63,442 bases of DNA. Source: an uncultured Eubacteriales bacterium (GTDB taxonomy: Bacteria > Bacillota > Clostridia > Oscillospirales > Oscillospiraceae). The stretch is taken from the NCBI GenBank assembly GCA_900549475.1, contig UROF01000013.1, positions 1 through 63,442 of the forward strand, written 5' to 3'. Position 1 is the stretch's first letter, and every line of letters starts with the position of its first letter. Made by a program: the position numbers and the translations under genes. The notes beneath the pieces were generated by a model, which was given only the letters and a program-made list of their open reading frames with translations, was not told where the DNA came from and did no database searches. Shown in pieces: positions 55,884 through 63,442 of the stretch.

Positions 55884-56423
55884 TTACTCCTTGACCTTCT
55901 TGAGCCGGGCAATGATGGGCCAGCTCAGCAGACCGCCGCACAGAGCGGTAACGCCCTGGGGCCAGGAGAACATGATGGAGAGCATGGCGGTCTGCTTCTC
56001 CGGAAGGCCGGCGGTGGCCAGGATCATCGGCACCGTCAGCCACAGGAAGGCGCACTTTACCACAGCGCCCACGATCATGGCGGGAACATGCCAGGAGGGG
56101 CGGCGGGCCAGCAGGCCGTAAATGATGCACAGCAGGGCGTTGCCCACTGCCACCATGGGGGATACCACCACCTGGCTGATGCCCATAAAGGCGGCCAGGA
56201 AGGCGGAGAGCACGCCGATGACCGCGCCGGAGGCAATGCCTGCCCGGGCGGTGAATACCAGGAGGATGCAGTTGACCAGGGTGCCGGTGATGAGCTGCTG
56301 GACGCTGAAGGGCCCGAAGATGGTAGCGATGCTGGGGATGCGGCTGCCCAGGAACTGGGCCACTACCACCAGGGCGATGCCCATAGCGGTGTATGCGATC
56401 CATTTGGTAGCTTTACTGTTCAT
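55884..56423 (-). CDS. ECF transporter S component-like membrane protein
   Basis: The 179-residue protein has five or six hydrophobic helices (AYTAMGIALVVVAQFL, QLITGTLVNCILLVFTA, GAVIGVLSAFLAAFM, then two more) and the look of energy-coupling-factor S components, which bind a vitamin or metal and share a common ATPase module. It is 39 bases after the TM1266-type gene on the same strand. Similar S-component genes are found next to iron-only hydrogenase genes in Clostridia; the substrate is unknown. Confidence 0.8.
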   Translation of the reverse strand: MNSKATKWIAYTAMGIALVVVAQFLGSRIPSIATIFGPFSVQQLITGTLVNCILLVFTARAGIASGAVIGVLSAFLAAFMGISQVVVSPMVAVGNALLCIIYGLLARRPSWHVPAMIVGAVVKCAFLWLTVPMILATAGLPEKQTAMLSIMFSWPQGVTALCGGLLSWPIIARLKKVKE

Positions 56424-56462
56424 GGGAAGGTACCTCGTTTCTGTGAATTGAGTTTGATGAGA

Positions 56463-56714
56463 TTATTTCTCAGTTTTGGCGTAGATGGTTTTGGTGGACA
56501 CGCCGGGGAGCATCCCCAGCTTGCCGCTCATAGCGCTGATGACATTATTGGGGGCGCACATGGCAATGCTGATGATGGAGAGGTTTTTCTCCCGGTAGGG
56601 GATGCCCATGCGGCCGATGATAGAGCCGCTGTACTCGTGAAGAATAGCGTTGAGCTGTTCTACGGCGTCCGGGTTTTCCACAATGATGCCCACCAGGGCG
56701 ATACGTTCTTCCAT
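56463..56714 (-). CDS. TM1266-family putative [FeFe] hydrogenase regulator
   Basis: The 83-residue product is an ACT/NikR-C-like fold protein of the TM1266 family: RIALVGIIVENPDAVEQLNAILHEYSGSIIGRMGIPYREKNLSIISIAM, then LPGVSTKTIYAK. These small proteins accompany iron-only hydrogenase systems and are thought to be regulators, with no demonstrated mechanism. It lies just past the hydA terminator on the same strand; AGGAGG precedes its ATG. Confidence 0.9.
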   Translation of the reverse strand: MEERIALVGIIVENPDAVEQLNAILHEYSGSIIGRMGIPYREKNLSIISIAMCAPNNVISAMSGKLGMLPGVSTKTIYAKTEK

Positions 56715-56752
56715 AAAAGGTTCCTCCTGTCTGGTTGTAGGTAAGGCGGCGG

Positions 56753-56793
56753 AAAAAGAGGACGGCCCATGCCGCCGGGCATGGGCCGTCCTC
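56753..56793 (-). terminator. terminator after hydA
   Basis: Sixteen-base perfect arms (core GACGGCCCATGCC / GGCATGGGCCGTC) with a GCCG loop, followed on the minus strand by TTTTTCC. Confidence 0.9.
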
Positions 56794-56884
56794 CGCCCCC
56801 AAAGGGGCGGTATGACAACTGACTTCCATGCCTTTCCCCGCAGGACGAACCTTTGGGGGCAGAACCGGATAATGTATGTTTCTC

Positions 56885-58636
56885 TTACAGCCGGGAAGGG
56901 GCCAGCGGCATCTCCCAGGCGTGGTGGTCGGTGTGGAGCAGATGGTGGCTGCGCTCGCCGCAGGGCTTCTCCAGATACTCCCGGTAGAGGGTCCGGATCT
57001 CCTCATTCTCATGGCTGAAGCGGACCTTCTCGCCCTTGTCCAGATCCCACAGGGCGCCGCCCCGGTACTCGGCCATCTCCTTGCCGTCCACAATGGGCTG
57101 ACCGCCGCCGCCGGCGCATCCGCCGGGACAGGCCATGACCTCCACAAAGTCGTACTGGACATCGCCCCGGCGAAGGGCTTCCATCAGCTTGCGGGTACGG
57201 CCCAGACTGCTGACCACTGCCACCTTCACCACACCCGCGCCGGGGATGTTGAAGGAGGCCTCCTTCCAGGTGCCGTTGTCCATGCCCCGGACCGCACGGA
57301 AGGTGTCGGCGTTGGGGTTGCGGCCGGTGATCAGATAGTAGGCGCTGCGGAGGGCTGCGTCCATCACGCCGCCGGTGGCGCCGAAGATCACGGCTGCGCC
57401 GGTGCTGGCGCCCAGAGGACTGTCAAAGGGGGACTCCTCCAGGGTGTCCACCACGATGTGGTCGCTGCGGAGCATCCGGACAAACTCGCGGGTGGTCAGG
57501 ACGACATCTACATCCGGGTCGCCGCAGGCGTCCTTCATGGGGGCCAGAGCGGCTTCCTCCTTCTTGGCGAGGCAGGGCATAATGGAGATGACCTTCACCT
57601 TGTGGGGGTCCAGGCCCATCTTCTCGGCAAAATAGGTCTTGGCTACCGCGCCGAACATCTGCTGGGGACTCTTGGCGCTGGAGAGATTGTCGGTAAACTC
57701 GGGGTAGTTGGATTTGACGAACCGCACCCAGCCGGGGCAGCAGGAGGTGAACATAGGCCACTGGTAGTCCTCGCGGTGGGTGAACCGCTCCACGAACTCC
57801 GTGCCCTCCTCCATGATGGTCAGGTCGGCGCTGAAGTTGGTGTCGAATACGTAGTCAAAGCCCAGCCGCTTGAGAGCGGAGACCATCTTGCCGGTGGTGG
57901 CGGGGCCGGGGGTGAGGCCGAACTCCTCCGCCCAGGCTACCCGTACCGCCGGGGCCACCTGGACCACAGTGGTGATCTCAGGATCTGCCAGGGCGTCCAG
58001 TACGTCCTCGGTGTCATCCCGCTCCCGGAGGGCGCCGGTGGGGCAGTGGGTGATACACTGGCCGCAGAAAGCGCAGTCCGCTTCCCGGATCTTCCGGTTG
58101 TGGCTGACGTTGACGGAAACCCGGGAGCCGGTACCGGCCACATCCCAGATGTTCAGGCCCTGGATCTTGTCACAGACCTGGATGCAGCGCATGCACTTGA
58201 TGCACTTGCTCTCCTGACGGATCAGGGGAGCGGAACGGTCCCAGATCCCCTTGCGGATATCCATGGGGTAGGGGATATAGAGAAGGTTTGCCTCCATGGC
58301 CATCTTCTGCAGGGCGCAGTTGCCGTTGCGTACGCAGAAGGCGCACTGACAGTCGTGCTGGGAGAGGATCAGGCGCAGGTTGGTGCGCCGGGCGGCACGG
58401 ACCTTGGGGCTGTTGGTGTGGACCACCATGCCCTCCTGGACGGTGTTGTTGCAGGCGGTGACCAGACGGTCGATGCCTTCCACCTCTACCACGCAGACCC
58501 GGCAGGCACCGATCTCGTTGAGGCCCTTCCAGTAGCACAGGCTGGGGACGGGGGAGCCAGCCAGCTTGGCGGCTTCCATAATGGTGGTGTTCTCTGCCAC
58601 CTCCAGTGCCTTGCCGTTGATGGTGAGTCTTACCAT
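56885..58636 (-). CDS. hydA: [FeFe] hydrogenase catalytic subunit
   Basis: The 583-residue enzyme reversibly makes H2. Domains in order: N-terminal 2Fe-2S (Cys in SLCYWKGLNEIGACRVC), His-Cys3 4Fe-4S (HDCQCAFCVRNGNC, about residue 93-106), two 4Fe-4S motifs (CIKCMRCIQVC, CAFCGQCITHC), and the H-cluster domain with motifs TSCCPGW, MPCLAKKEE and EVMACPGGCAGGGG. The C-terminal tail ends CGERSHHLLHTDHHAW, the small-subunit-like domain. Its start overlaps the preceding flavoprotein gene by seven bases; the pair must be co-translated. Confidence 0.96.
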   Translation of the reverse strand: MVRLTINGKALEVAENTTIMEAAKLAGSPVPSLCYWKGLNEIGACRVCVVEVEGIDRLVTACNNTVQEGMVVHTNSPKVRAARRTNLRLILSQHDCQCAFCVRNGNCALQKMAMEANLLYIPYPMDIRKGIWDRSAPLIRQESKCIKCMRCIQVCDKIQGLNIWDVAGTGSRVSVNVSHNRKIREADCAFCGQCITHCPTGALRERDDTEDVLDALADPEITTVVQVAPAVRVAWAEEFGLTPGPATTGKMVSALKRLGFDYVFDTNFSADLTIMEEGTEFVERFTHREDYQWPMFTSCCPGWVRFVKSNYPEFTDNLSSAKSPQQMFGAVAKTYFAEKMGLDPHKVKVISIMPCLAKKEEAALAPMKDACGDPDVDVVLTTREFVRMLRSDHIVVDTLEESPFDSPLGASTGAAVIFGATGGVMDAALRSAYYLITGRNPNADTFRAVRGMDNGTWKEASFNIPGAGVVKVAVVSSLGRTRKLMEALRRGDVQYDFVEVMACPGGCAGGGGQPIVDGKEMAEYRGGALWDLDKGEKVRFSHENEEIRTLYREYLEKPCGERSHHLLHTDHHAWEMPLAPSRL

Positions 58637-60477
58637 TTTTCACGCCTCCCTCCCTTGAAAATACCATAGCCGAAGTGGTCACAGCGCAGACACCGGGCGC
58701 TTTCTTCCATAGCGCCCTGTTGGCTGAGGCCGCATTCGATGCATACAAAATCGTGCTTGCGCTCGCTGGCCTCCCGCTCGGTGGTGTTGACCCGGCCGTG
58801 AGGCATCCGATCTCTCAGATCCGGATCAGGAATGGTCACATCCACGGTGATCTCATGGCGGAAGCCCAAATACTCGTCGATATTGGCAGCTGCCACCTTA
58901 CCGGCGGCAATGGCCTTAATGGCCGAGGCAGGGCCGGTGACGCAGTCGCCGCCGGCGAAGATGCCGTCCATATCCGCCTTGGCCAGCTTGCTGTCGCTGA
59001 GGGCATCGATGGTGCCCCGGTGGATGGGGATACCGGCGTGCTCAAAGGCGTTGGTCTCAATGCCCTGGCCGATGGCTACCACTACGATGTCCGCCGGGAT
59101 GCGGACCTCGGCCTGGTCGGCGGACTTAGGCACCGGACGGCCGGAGCGGATGTCGCCGGGCATCTGGGGCTGGACCCACAGGGCTACGGCGTGGCCGTTC
59201 TCGTCGGCCTCGATGCGGACGGGAGCCATCAGGGTGAGGAGCTCCACGCCCTCGGCCACGGCACCCTCCACCTCCTCCGGCAGGGCGGTCATATCCACCT
59301 GACGGCGGCGGTAGACGCAGGAGACTTTCTCGGCCCCCAGGCGTACAGAGCTGCGGGTGACGTCCATGGCCACGTTGCCGCCGCCGATGACCACCACCTT
59401 CTTGCCGGTGAAATCGGGCATCTCGTTGTCGCCGATAGCCCGGAGCATCTCCACCGCGCTGACCACGCCCTGGCTGTCCTCGCCGGGGATGCCGGTCTTT
59501 TTGTCGGTGTGGGCGCCGATGGAGATATAGACGCTGTCATACTGGCTGCGCAGCTCCTCAAAGGGGATGTCCTTACCCACATCCACCTCTGTGTACACGG
59601 TAATGCCCAGGGAGAGGATCGAGTCGATCTCCCGATCCAGTTTTTCCCGGGGGAAGCGATAGCTGGGGATGCCGTAGCGGAGCATACCGCCCAGCTGCTT
59701 GCGCTTTTCGTACACAGTGACCTCATGGCCCATGAGGGCCAGGTAGTAGGCAGCGGAGAGGCCGCCGGGGCCGCCGCCGATCACCGCCACCCGCTTACCA
59801 GTGGGAGCGGCGCACAGGGGCTGGGGCACATCACCGGCGGTGTCCACAGCGTAACGCTTGAGGCCGCGGATATTCATGGCGTCGTCGATCATATTCCGGC
59901 GGCAGCGGGCCTCACAGGGGTGCTCGCAGATGTAGGCGCAGGCCACCGGGAAGGGATTGTCCTTACGGATGAGCCGCACCGCGTCGTCGCAGCGGCCGGC
60001 GTTGATGAGGGCGATGTAGCCGGGGATGTCCACACCGGCGGGGCACAGGGCCACGCAGGGCACCGGATTTTCCAGACTGCCCAGGCAGCGGTGGTTGTTG
60101 ATATGTTCCCAGTAGTCGTCGGCAAAGCCCCGGATTCCGTTGAGTACCAGCTGGGCGGCGTGCTGCCCGATGGCGCAGGAGGCGGTTTCCTCAATGGAGC
60201 GGGCGGTGTCCTCGATGATCTTCATGTGGCGGGGCTTGGCCCGGCCATCCAGCACGTCGGTCAGGAGGATGGAGAGCTGGGCAAGGCCTACCCGGCAGGG
60301 TACGCATTTGCCGCAGGTCTGGGCGTGGCACAGGTTCAAAAAATTCAACGCCATATCCACCGGACACAGGCCGGGGGGTGAGGCGGCGATCCGGCGCTCC
60401 ATGTCGTGGTAGAGTTGTTCCACCACCATTTGGGCCCGGTCAGGCGTCTTGATGTCAAGTCGGCTCAAAAGCGGCAC
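58630..60477 (-). CDS. hydrogenase-linked FAD/NAD(P) oxidoreductase (NuoF C-terminal plus GltD-like fusion)
   Basis: The 615-residue product has an N-terminal NuoF-type 4Fe-4S domain (TCGKCVPCRVGLAQL, later Cys near 98), a GltD-like region with cysteines CLGSLENPVPCVALCPAGVD and CEHPCEARCRR, a FAD motif GGGPGGLSAAYYLALMG, an NAD(P) motif GGGNVAMDVTRS, GGDCVTGPASA, and C-terminal CIEC/CLRC pairs. It resembles SfrB-type subunits that move electrons between NAD(P)H and a hydrogenase-like partner. Start is GTG 60477; a TTG nine bases later has better ribosome-site spacing. Confidence 0.88.
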   Translation of the reverse strand: MPLLSRLDIKTPDRAQMVVEQLYHDMERRIAASPPGLCPVDMALNFLNLCHAQTCGKCVPCRVGLAQLSILLTDVLDGRAKPRHMKIIEDTARSIEETASCAIGQHAAQLVLNGIRGFADDYWEHINNHRCLGSLENPVPCVALCPAGVDIPGYIALINAGRCDDAVRLIRKDNPFPVACAYICEHPCEARCRRNMIDDAMNIRGLKRYAVDTAGDVPQPLCAAPTGKRVAVIGGGPGGLSAAYYLALMGHEVTVYEKRKQLGGMLRYGIPSYRFPREKLDREIDSILSLGITVYTEVDVGKDIPFEELRSQYDSVYISIGAHTDKKTGIPGEDSQGVVSAVEMLRAIGDNEMPDFTGKKVVVIGGGNVAMDVTRSSVRLGAEKVSCVYRRRQVDMTALPEEVEGAVAEGVELLTLMAPVRIEADENGHAVALWVQPQMPGDIRSGRPVPKSADQAEVRIPADIVVVAIGQGIETNAFEHAGIPIHRGTIDALSDSKLAKADMDGIFAGGDCVTGPASAIKAIAAGKVAAANIDEYLGFRHEITVDVTIPDPDLRDRMPHGRVNTTEREASERKHDFVCIECGLSQQGAMEESARCLRCDHFGYGIFKGGRREKW

Positions 60478-60569
60478 GCTCCTCTCTTTACAGCAATATC
60501 TGAATATGATCCCACAAAAATGATAAATGGCAAAGCCCGAACAGGCGCTTCGCCAAGTCTGACAGAATG

Positions 60570-60598
60570 ATTATGACATCAAATGATGGATTTGTCCA
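60570..60598 (-). promoter_or_regulatory. promoter of the hydrogenase operon
   Basis: Minus-strand TGGACA (60598-60593), 17 bases, CATAAT (60575-60570). It leaves a leader of about 85 bases before the flavoprotein start. Confidence 0.7.
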
Positions 60599-60629
60599 GA
60601 GAAATATGTTAAAAAAATAACAAAAATTA

Positions 60630-60672
60630 TTTCGAAAATAGCCGCCGGGGCCATAAGAGCCTCCGGCGGCGG
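60630..60672 (-). terminator. terminator after the DUF4349 gene
   Basis: Arms GCCGCCGG and CCGGCGGC with extra G:T and G:C pairs and a TCTTAT-type loop, followed on the minus strand by TATTTTCGAAATAATTTTTG. Confidence 0.8.
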
Positions 60673-60737
60673 GGAAAGAGAGATGGGTTTTCGGAACAGG
60701 GGACAGGCTGCTGACGGCTTTTGGGGAGCGGGGCCTG

Positions 60738-61700
60738 CTACGCCTCAGATGTGTCGGAAGGGGGAGCGGGCGGCGGAGACGGCGTTTTGCGGCGGCGCCT
60801 CCAGGAGCGGATCAGGAGGATCACCGCCGCTGCCAGAGCTGTCAGGATCAGTAGGGTGACCCAGTTGCGGGCAAGGCCGATGATCAGATCCTCCAGACCA
60901 TCAATACCGCGGTGCAGGCCGGTGGAGAAGGCGGCGCCCAGCCGCTGGGAGAAGGTGAGGGCCGGCTCCTGGTCGGTGGACAGGCGGTAGACCTCCTGGA
61001 GGCTGACGGTAATGGTGGCGTAGCCGATGAGGCTGTCGTACTGCCGGAGGCTGCCGGTGAGGTATTCGATTTCCAGCTCGGTGTCACTGAGGGCGCTCTC
61101 CAGCTCGATGATGTCCTCCATGGTGGCGGCCTGCTCCAGCAGGGCCTGGAGCCGCTCCAGCTTGGTGCGCTGGGTGGCGAGCCTGGCTTCGATGTCGTAG
61201 TAGCTCTCGCTGACGTTGACCTGGCTTTCGTCCTGCCAGGTGACGTGGGCGGCCTGGCCCGCCTGGTCCAGAAAGGCGTCGAAGGACGCTGCCGGGACCC
61301 GGACGGTGAAGCTGGCGCTGCGGTAGGTGCTGTGCTGGCGGATGCTGCGGCTCTCGCAGTAGCCCTCCAGCTCCTCCACCAGCTGGTCCAGGGCCGCCAC
61401 GGCGTCGTCGAAGGCCTGGGTCTCCATCTCCATGCTGGCGGTGCGGATGATCTTTTCCTGGGACAGTATCTCGCTGCCGGAGGGCGCGGTTTCCGAGGTG
61501 CTGTCGGTGACGCTGTTCTCTGTGTCGGCGGCCCAGCCCATTTCGTCAGCGAGAGCGTCATCATAGGGGACAGAACTGCTGTTGCCGCTGCCTGCGCTGT
61601 CGGCAGCCGCTGTATTGCTGCTGCTGCCGCAGGCGGTAAAAAGCCCTGCCAGCACCAGGGCACACAGCAAAACAGCGCATATGTGTCTCTTTCGTTTCAT
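60738..61700 (-). CDS. DUF4349 domain lipoprotein
   Basis: The 320-residue product has a lipobox signal peptide (LFTAC), a Ser/Thr/Asp-rich stretch, and a DUF4349 domain (about residues 80-270: IIRTASMEMETQAFDDAVAALDQLVEELEGYCESR, then a coiled coil ARLATQRTKLERLQALLEQAATMEDII-like), then one membrane helix (LLILTALAAAVILLI) and a basic Pro-rich tail. Family function is unknown; it is common on the surface of Firmicutes. Start ATG 61700 has GGAGGAGG upstream. Confidence 0.9.
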   Translation of the reverse strand: MKRKRHICAVLLCALVLAGLFTACGSSSNTAAADSAGSGNSSSVPYDDALADEMGWAADTENSVTDSTSETAPSGSEILSQEKIIRTASMEMETQAFDDAVAALDQLVEELEGYCESRSIRQHSTYRSASFTVRVPAASFDAFLDQAGQAAHVTWQDESQVNVSESYYDIEARLATQRTKLERLQALLEQAATMEDIIELESALSDTELEIEYLTGSLRQYDSLIGYATITVSLQEVYRLSTDQEPALTFSQRLGAAFSTGLHRGIDGLEDLIIGLARNWVTLLILTALAAAVILLIRSWRRRRKTPSPPPAPPSDTSEA

Positions 61701-61791
61701 CCCGTTGTCCTCCTCCTGTGAAGTTCTGTCTGTTATGACGCAAAAAAGAAGAAAATGTACCGGCAAAGAGGGAAAATATTTTTCCCCATGC

Positions 61792-61821
61792 TTGCCAATC
61801 TTGTCCCCACCGTCTTATAAT
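61792..61821 (+). promoter_or_regulatory. promoter of the hydroxy-acid dehydrogenase gene
   Basis: TTGCCA (61792-61797), 18 bases, TATAAT (61816-61821). Confidence 0.65.
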
Positions 61822-61861
61822 GATGGCGAAACGATTGAATGCCAAGGAGGATCATACGATC

Positions 61862-62890
61862 ATGACCTATCAGGAGATGCTTTCCGCCGCCAGAAGCTGT
61901 ATCGGCCCCTACTGCAAGGCCTGCCCTGTGTGCAATGGGCTGGCCTGCAAGAATACCATGCCTGGTCCCGGCGCCAAGGGCCTGGGTACCGGTGCTATCC
62001 GTAATTACCAGAAGTGGCAGGAAGTCTGTGTCAATATGGATACCATCTGCCCCAATGGGCCGGTGGATACTTCTGTCCAGCTCTTTGGACAGACCTTTTC
62101 GGTGCCGTTTTTTGCCGCGCCGGTAGGGGCTTTGAAGCTCCACTACGGCGACAAGCATGACGATTTGAGCTATGACGGCATCCTGGTCCCCGCCTGCCAG
62201 GCGGCGGGTACCGCCGCATTTACCGGCGATGGTACGGACCCGGCGGTGTTCCGGGGTGCGGCTGAGGTGATCCATGCGGTGCATGGCTTTGGCATCCCCA
62301 CGGTAAAGCCCTGGGACCGGGATACGATTTTTGACAAGCTGGATCAGGTCCGCAATGCGGACCCTGTGGCCATCGCTATGGATATCGATGCGGCAGGGCT
62401 GCCCTTCCTGCAGAACCTGACGCCTCCTGCAGGCAGCAAGACCGTGGAGGAGCTGCGGGAGATCATCGCCTACGCCGGACGGCCCTTTATCCTCAAAGGG
62501 ATCATGACGGTCCGTGGTGCGGAAAAAGCGGCGGCGGCAGGCGCGGCGGCCATTGTGGTGTCCAACCATGGCGGCCGGGTGCTGGACCAGTGCCCTGCTA
62601 CTGCGGAAGTGCTGCCGGAGATCGTGAAGGCGGTGGGCGGCCAGCTCACCATTCTGGTGGACGGCGGTATCCGCTCCGGCCTGGATGTGTTCAAAGCGCT
62701 GGCACTGGGAGCTGACGGCGTCCTGATCGGCCGTCCCTTTGTTACCGCGGTTTACGGCGGCGGCGCTGAGGGCGTAAGTCTCTATGTGAATAAACTGCGC
62801 TCTGAGCTGGCGGACGCCATGGCCATGTGCGGCGTTCACAGCGTGGCGGAGATCGACAGCTCCTGTGTCCGTATCCCTAAAACGTGGTGA
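61862..62890 (+). CDS. FMN-dependent alpha-hydroxy-acid dehydrogenase with N-terminal cysteine cluster
   Basis: The 342-residue TIM-barrel protein belongs to the lactate oxidase/glycolate oxidase family: FFAAPVGALKL, AIAMDIDAAG, LKGIMTV with substrate Lys, active-site His in VSNHGGRVLDQ (about residue 235), and LVDGGIRSGLDVFKALALGADGVLIGRP. The N terminus (residues 13-29) has five cysteines, CIGPYCKACPVCNGLAC, absent from aerobic oxidases, so an iron-sulfur or metal site feeding electrons to a non-oxygen acceptor is plausible. Start ATG 61862 has AAGGAGG upstream. Substrate may be lactate. Confidence 0.88.
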   Translation: MTYQEMLSAARSCIGPYCKACPVCNGLACKNTMPGPGAKGLGTGAIRNYQKWQEVCVNMDTICPNGPVDTSVQLFGQTFSVPFFAAPVGALKLHYGDKHDDLSYDGILVPACQAAGTAAFTGDGTDPAVFRGAAEVIHAVHGFGIPTVKPWDRDTIFDKLDQVRNADPVAIAMDIDAAGLPFLQNLTPPAGSKTVEELREIIAYAGRPFILKGIMTVRGAEKAAAAGAAAIVVSNHGGRVLDQCPATAEVLPEIVKAVGGQLTILVDGGIRSGLDVFKALALGADGVLIGRPFVTAVYGGGAEGVSLYVNKLRSELADAMAMCGVHSVAEIDSSCVRIPKTW

Positions 62891-62904
62891 AAGGAGAAAA
62901 GACG

Positions 62905-63442
62905 ATGACCATTACCTGGCTGGGGCACTCCTGTTTTGTGCTGGAGAGCGGCGGCTTCCGGGCGCTGCTGGACCCCTACAAATGCGTCCGGGGATTCCCG
63001 GATATCACCGCGGAGGCCGATGCAGTCTACTGCAGTCACGGCCACTTTGACCACGCCTATACCGAAGGTGTGACTTTTTCCGGCGGCAAGAAGAATCCCT
63101 TTGCCGTAAAGGAGGTAGCCACCCTTCACGATGACCAGAATGGTTCCCTCCGGGGGGAAAATACGGTCCGTGTATTTACCGCTGAGGGCCTCTCTGTGGC
63201 CCATCTGGGGGATCTGGGCCACCTGCTGACAGAACGGCAGGCGGCGGCCATCGGCCGGTGTGATGCTCTGCTGCTGCCGGTGGGCGGGACGTATACCATT
63301 GATGCGTCCAAGGCCAGGACGGTGGTGGACCAGCTTTCTCCCCGGGTGATCATCCCCATGCACTACCGCCAGGGCGACAAGGGCTTTCTGGAGCTGGATA
63401 CGGTGGACGCCTTCCTCAGCCTTTTCCCGGCGGAGCAGGTGC
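62905..63442 (+). CDS. metallo-beta-lactamase-fold hydrolase (3' end outside window)
   Basis: The frame is open from ATG 62905 (AAGGAG upstream) to the window end, giving 179 residues. It starts MTITWLGHSCFVLES and has the metal motif SHGHFDH (about residues 46-52), then HLGDLGHLL and MHYR. This is the UlaG-like branch of the metallo-beta-lactamase fold; the second position of the HxHxDH motif is intact. It follows the hydroxy-acid dehydrogenase by 14 bases, so they form an operon. Physiological substrate unknown. Confidence 0.85.
   Translation, partial: MTITWLGHSCFVLESGGFRALLDPYKCVRGFPDITAEADAVYCSHGHFDHAYTEGVTFSGGKKNPFAVKEVATLHDDQNGSLRGENTVRVFTAEGLSVAHLGDLGHLLTERQAAAIGRCDALLLPVGGTYTIDASKARTVVDQLSPRVIIPMHYRQGDKGFLELDTVDAFLSLFPAEQV

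Overview
The window is about 63 kb of GC-rich DNA. It opens in the ribosomal spc/alpha operon (rplO-secY-adk-map-KOW-infA-rpmJ-rpsM-rpsK-rpsD-rpoA-rplQ) in the order used by Clostridia. Gene content (YitT, TM1266-[FeFe] hydrogenase, RACo/corrinoid proteins, LarBCE, an oligopeptide transporter with clostridial insertions, many UroD-family methyltransferase-like genes) and strict-anaerobe metabolism point to a gut Oscillospiraceae-type Clostridium, such as a Flavonifractor/Lawsonibacter/Oscillibacter relative. That placement is inference; no 16S gene is present.

Layout. 1-6.6 kb: ribosomal/secretion operon closed by a strong terminator, with a 3'-truncated von Willebrand A gene facing it. 7.4-7.6 kb: a promoter-terminator unit with no ORF, a probable structured small RNA of about 130 nt. 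7.9-11.4 kb: amino-acid ABC transporter and a DeoR regulator. 11.6 kb: tRNA-Ala(CGC). 12.0-25.5 kb: copper genes (csoR-copZ, copA, trxA) split by a six-gene oligopeptide ABC operon that ends in a membrane-anchored ApbE-like protein apparently without catalytic residues. csoR and copA carry the same promoter with twin CsoR-type operator boxes.

25.5-44.7 kb: Crp/Fnr regulator, then the most unusual region. It holds a sugar isomerase, an aldose epimerase, a sugar kinase, a GDSL hydrolase, five UroD/MtaA-family proteins, a ribose-type ABC transporter, a corrinoid protein, a RACo-type reductive activator, a DUF2284 iron-sulfur protein and two AraC regulators (one with a PocR domain). I read it as a candidate corrinoid-dependent demethylation locus for an imported methylated sugar or polyol. 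The substrate is unknown.

44.7-63.4 kb: YitT membrane protein; a MarR-controlled heterodimeric ABC exporter with one degenerate ATP site; nickel-pincer cofactor genes larE, larB and larC with a lipoprotein serpin between larE and larB and a GIY-YIG protein at the end; polysaccharide deacetylase; a hydrogenase locus (GltD-like flavoprotein, [FeFe] HydA, TM1266 regulator, ECF S component); a DUF4349 lipoprotein; an FMN-dependent alpha-hydroxy-acid dehydrogenase with an N-terminal cysteine cluster; and a metallo-beta-lactamase-fold gene cut by the window end. I saw no CRISPR array, insertion sequence or prophage.
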